From Caldilineae bacterium (GTDB taxonomy: Bacteria; Chloroflexota; Anaerolineae; JAAEKA01), in contig JACKBK010000073.1 in the NCBI GenBank assembly GCA_020634555.1, positions 1 through 7,115 on the forward strand: a DNA stretch of 7,115 bases. The letters run 5' to 3'. Under the pieces are notes generated by a model. It had not been told where the DNA came from. It saw only the letters and a list, made by a program, of their open reading frames with translations, and searched no databases. A program made the translations under genes and the position numbers. Shown here piece after piece: positions 4,022 to 7,115 of this stretch (its first letter is position 1; every line of letters starts with the position of its first letter).

Positions 4022-7000
4022 TCAGTTGACCGTCACTGTTTCCAGGATCGAAGGCAGGGTAGTGGTGCGCCACCGGTCCAGCTCGGTATGGTCTCCTTGC
4101 ATCGCCAGGATGACGAAGGTGCTGTTCGGGGTCTCGAAGGCGATGGCGTCGGAATCATAGGCCACGCCGCCCAGGGAAACTGCACCAGGTAAGAGCTTGC
4201 TGGGCAACCCATCGATGGCAGGCCCATCGACGACCTGTGAGGGATCAAAAGCAGCCCCTAACCTGGAGATTAACATTTCAATCGCGTCCGGAGCTGCTGT
4301 GCCTGCCGGCAGCGTTACGACCGCAATGACATCCGTTCCGGACTGCCACTGGCTAGCGGACGTCGGCTTGAAGCCGGCCGGCAAAGTCGCCGTCAGTGTC
4401 GCGTTGCCCTCCTGGTTCGTCACCGCAATCTCCGCCGGCGTCAGGAATGTTTGTTGAGCAGCGAGACAGGATGTATCCACCGGCGCCATGGGGTCGTCTG
4501 TGAATGCAACAATGATCTCCTGGGCACAGGGCTTCTCGGTCTGGATGTGTCCGCCGTCGGGGAACACGACGTGCTGGCTGTTCGGCAGGTGCCCTGCAAC
4601 CTTCTCGCCATGCGAGGGCGGGGTCACAGGGTCCAGGGCGCCGCTCAGGACGAGAACGGGTAGGTCAGACTCGATGGGCGCGTCAGAGCTATCGGGCAGT
4701 TGCGGTACATCGATGGTCGGACATGGGATGACGACATATCTCAGGGCATCGTCGCGAATATAATCGTTGTACGCTTGGACCGGGCTCGACAGCGGGAAGT
4801 CGTCAAGGGAGGAGTTCGGGTCATCTGAGCAGTTGACGGCATAGTTCATCATGCGTGCGTGTGGGCTCAGGGGGGAATCGCTCGGCGCCATTTGCTTCAA
4901 GGCCGCAAGATCGCCATCCTTGAGAGCGTAGATCAAATGCGGAACGTTTGCACCGCCTCCATACAGCTCAGTCGCCAGTCCGCTCATGACGGCCAGACCA
5001 TCGATGTACAGCGTTTGGGTGACACCCTCCGATACTGTCTCAATCGTTGCAGGATTCGCCTGCAATGCATCATAGACCTGTGCCAGTGTGTTTTCGAGGT
5101 CAGGATAGTTGGCGCTGCAGTCATCATCGGCTTCGCAGGCAGCAAAGACGCGCTGGAACGCTTCGCCCATGTTCTGTGTCTGGGCGTAGGTGCTGAACTC
5201 CACGGGAACAACTCCGTCGAGGATGACCGCTTGCAAGATCTCGGGATGCTGGCGCATCACGAACTGTCCCAACTGCGTGCCGTAGGACTGGCCGTAATAG
5301 ATGATCTGATCGTAGCCCAGCGCCTGGCGGATGTCGTTCACGTCCTCGGCGTTTTCGACCGAGTTGTAACCGTCCAGGTTGATGCCTTGCTCGGTCAATG
5401 TGTCGTAGCACTCCTGCAACGTTTGCGTGAAGGTTTCGATGGACTGATCTTCGTCCCATCCCTCCAGGGCGGTGTCTAAAGATACGGAATCGACAGCCGG
5501 GCACTTCAGTTCGGGGTTGGCGCCTTTGGTACCACGCTGGGTAAAGTACACCCAATCGTGGTTCGCCAGCAGGGCGGCATGGGTGGCCGGCCAGTTTAGT
5601 GAATCCAGCGCTTTCTGAACGCGGAGGAAACCATAACCGCCGGGGCCGCCGGTGCCCAGAAAGACAGGTGCGCCGGGCGCTTCTGACGGTGAGTTGATGC
5701 GCACAACCGCGAGCTGAATCAGCTGGTCGCTGCCGTTGGCGCGGTTGGCCGGCACTGTCACAAGGCCACAGTCTGCGACGGCGGCCACGGTCGGCGCCAC
5801 ATCGATCGACTCGCAGTCGACGGATTCCCATGCCTCGCCAAAGGTACTTTCAGCAACGGATGTGGTGCTTCCCCCCGCCGTCTGCTGCATAACGGCGTCC
5901 AGATCGGGCGTCACCTTCAGCATGGAGGCCTGCTCGAAAGCGTAGGCGTAGGCCAGCAGTTCGGCATCCTGGCCCGGCTTGCCGATGAGGGTGACGCCGG
6001 TGGGAGCGCCGTTGGCGCGCAGTCCCAGGGGCACCGTGATCGCCGGGTAGCCCGCCAGCGCATAGTAGGACGAATGCTCGTTGACCATGCTGACCAAAAC
6101 TTCCGCCCCGGTCGCCTCGAAGATGGTGTCCAGTTCGGTGGCCAGCACCGGCTGGGCATCCACAGCTAACTGCTCATACACTTCGCGCGTAAGTCCTGCT
6201 TCGATTAGCGGAAGGGCTGTATCGATCTGATACTGGCCATTGGGAATGCGCCGCTCGGGCATTTCGTTGTTGTAAGCCTGCAATTCGGCCAGCGACGTTA
6301 TGGGCGCTCCGGCGTCTACCAGGTAGTCCACCATGTCGTAGGCGACTCCACCGGCGACCATGGGATTGAAGTATTGCGAAACAACGATACTGGGTATGGT
6401 TACAGCCTGTTCTATTGCCGCCCGAGTCTCATCATCCAGTTCAGATATGTCGGTAATGCCCATCTGGGCAAGCGTTGGTCCGAACATGGACATAATCAAC
6501 TCGTCCGACGGGGTCAACTCATCGATCGGCAGGAGTTCGGCGGGCACAGTTTCCGCACCGGCAGCGGCGAGAATATCACTGATCAACTGCACCTTTTCAA
6601 CCTGGTCGCTGGTATCCTCAAACCCGCGCAGTCCCAATGCCGGGTTTTCCGGCGAAAGATCGGCGGCAAAGAAACCGGCGGTCACGCCGTTGAGCGCATT
6701 GGCATCCAGAGCCTTTGTATAATCTACATCGGCCGTATCGATAGCCCCCAGCAATGCGGAGACATCGGTTACTGACCGGCCGATGGGACCCGCTGTATCC
6801 GTGGAGCTGACCAGCGGGATGACACCTTCGTCTGGAACCAGGTCATCAGTGGGGTACATGCCGACCACGCCGTTCAAGGCCGCCGGTGCAATGAGTGATC
6901 CGCCCGTTTCCGAACCAACGCTGACCATGGTCAGCAGCGCCGCCGTTGAAGCGCCTGAGCCGCTGCTGGAACCAAGGGTGGGGAAGTTAGCGCCATGGGG

Positions 7001-7115
7001 ATTGATAGTTTGCCCGGCCACGGCCGTGTAACCTGCCGGGAATAAGGCCACGCCGCCCGCCAGTTCGGACAGGTTGGCCTTGCCGAGGATCACTGCGCCT
7101 GCTTCGCGCAACTGG
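4022..7115 (-). CDS. Fused amidase-signature / S33 TAP-like alpha/beta hydrolase (partial at the right edge)
   Basis: One open frame of over 1,030 codons; residue numbers count from the TTG codon at 7109-7111. That codon is not a start, since reading continues upstream (Q-L-REAGAVILGKANL is mid-family sequence). Residues 1-405 are the amidase-signature fold: GSSSGSGAS with probable cis-Ser48, nucleophile Ser72 in GSETGGSLIAP, and the typical ending YPAITVPLG...AYAYAFEQAS. The catalytic Lys and any signal peptide lie outside the window. Residues 409-432 (QQTAGGSTTSVAES...) form a low-complexity linker. Residues 433-883 are a complete S33 tripeptidyl-aminopeptidase-like hydrolase: CGLVTVPANRAN, oxyanion loop GTGGPGGYG, GQSYG with Ser609, ALDPVTP with Asp827, GGH with His855, and a TAP-like end APVDTSC. 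Residues 884-1029 are not recognised. The Cys-rich S33 half suggests an exported protein. Expected activity: hydrolysis of amides by the first half and of N-terminal peptide bonds or esters by the second; the true substrates are unknown. Confidence 0.85.
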   Translation of the reverse strand, partial: QLREAGAVILGKANLSELAGGVALFPAGYTAVAGQTINPHGANFPTLGSSSGSGASTAALLTMVSVGSETGGSLIAPAALNGVVGMYPTDDLVPDEGVIPLVSSTDTAGPIGRSVTDVSALLGAIDTADVDYTKALDANALNGVTAGFFAADLSPENPALGLRGFEDTSDQVEKVQLISDILAAAGAETVPAELLPIDELTPSDELIMSMFGPTLAQMGITDISELDDETRAAIEQAVTIPSIVVSQYFNPMVAGGVAYDMVDYLVDAGAPITSLAELQAYNNEMPERRIPNGQYQIDTALPLIEAGLTREVYEQLAVDAQPVLATELDTIFEATGAEVLVSMVNEHSSYYALAGYPAITVPLGLRANGAPTGVTLIGKPGQDAELLAYAYAFEQASMLKVTPDLDAVMQQTAGGSTTSVAESTFGEAWESVDCESIDVAPTVAAVADCGLVTVPANRANGSDQLIQLAVVRINSPSEAPGAPVFLGTGGPGGYGFLRVQKALDSLNWPATHAALLANHDWVYFTQRGTKGANPELKCPAVDSVSLDTALEGWDEDQSIETFTQTLQECYDTLTEQGINLDGYNSVENAEDVNDIRQALGYDQIIYYGQSYGTQLGQFVMRQHPEILQAVILDGVVPVEFSTYAQTQNMGEAFQRVFAACEADDDCSANYPDLENTLAQVYDALQANPATIETVSEGVTQTLYIDGLAVMSGLATELYGGGANVPHLIYALKDGDLAALKQMAPSDSPLSPHARMMNYAVNCSDDPNSSLDDFPLSSPVQAYNDYIRDDALRYVVIPCPTIDVPQLPDSSDAPIESDLPVLVLSGALDPVTPPSHGEKVAGHLPNSQHVVFPDGGHIQTEKPCAQEIIVAFTDDPMAPVDTSCLAAQQTFLTPAEIAVTNQEGNATLTATLPAGFKPTSASQWQSGTDVIAVVTLPAGTAAPDAIEMLISRLGAAFDPSQVVDGPAIDGLPSKLLPGAVSLGGVAYDSDAIAFETPNSTFVILAMQGDHTELDRWRTTTLPSILETVTVN

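Noticed and set aside
4859..5479. Plus-strand 206-codon ORF antisense to the fused hydrolase
   Set aside because: The S33 catalytic motifs (nucleophile Ser codon at 5285-5287) lie on the minus strand in this span, so the plus frame is a codon-bias shadow.

Overview
All coding capacity that can be supported lies on the minus strand. Reading with transcription, from high to low coordinates, the order is: a large hydrolase entering from the right edge, an M13 zinc metallopeptidase, a receiver-domain protein, a 31-codon membrane peptide, a holin-4-like membrane protein, and the first 31 codons of a lipoprotein leaving at the left edge. Moderately high GC, the mix of amidase-signature, S33/TAP-like and M13 peptidases, and a lipoprotein signal with a clear lipobox suggest an environmental bacterium. 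Chloroflexota (Anaerolineae-like) is my best guess from protein style; no marker gene here proves it.

Right part (4022-7115): one uninterrupted frame joins an amidase-signature enzyme, whose N-terminus and catalytic Lys lie outside the window, to a complete S33/TAP-like alpha/beta hydrolase with Ser-Asp-His, followed by about 145 residues of unrecognised C-terminal sequence. A 16-bp inverted repeat (3928-3992) separates it from the next gene. Middle (1801 to about 3836): an M13 peptidase whose catalytic two thirds are intact. Its N-terminal third is split across all three frames by about ten small indels, although the family sequence can still be read through.

Left part (1-1800): two tandem hairpins with complementary loops follow the M13 gene. 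Then come a stand-alone receiver domain lacking the usual acidic pair, a tiny one-helix membrane peptide with a good ribosome binding site, and the holin-4-like protein. The gene-free stretch 94-524 holds the clearest undescribed-looking item: a 271-bp element (184-454) with no coding capacity, perfect 14-bp terminal inverted repeats, a flanking 9-bp direct repeat (target-site duplication) and three further nested or side-by-side perfect inverted repeats. Together these make a cloverleaf-like non-autonomous transposable element (MITE-like), inserted 81 bp upstream of the lipoprotein start codon.

The genes do not form an obvious single pathway. The two right-hand genes are both amide or peptide hydrolases and may share a role in peptide breakdown. 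The left-hand genes look like small envelope and signalling functions. No tRNA, rRNA, CRISPR array or transposase gene was seen.
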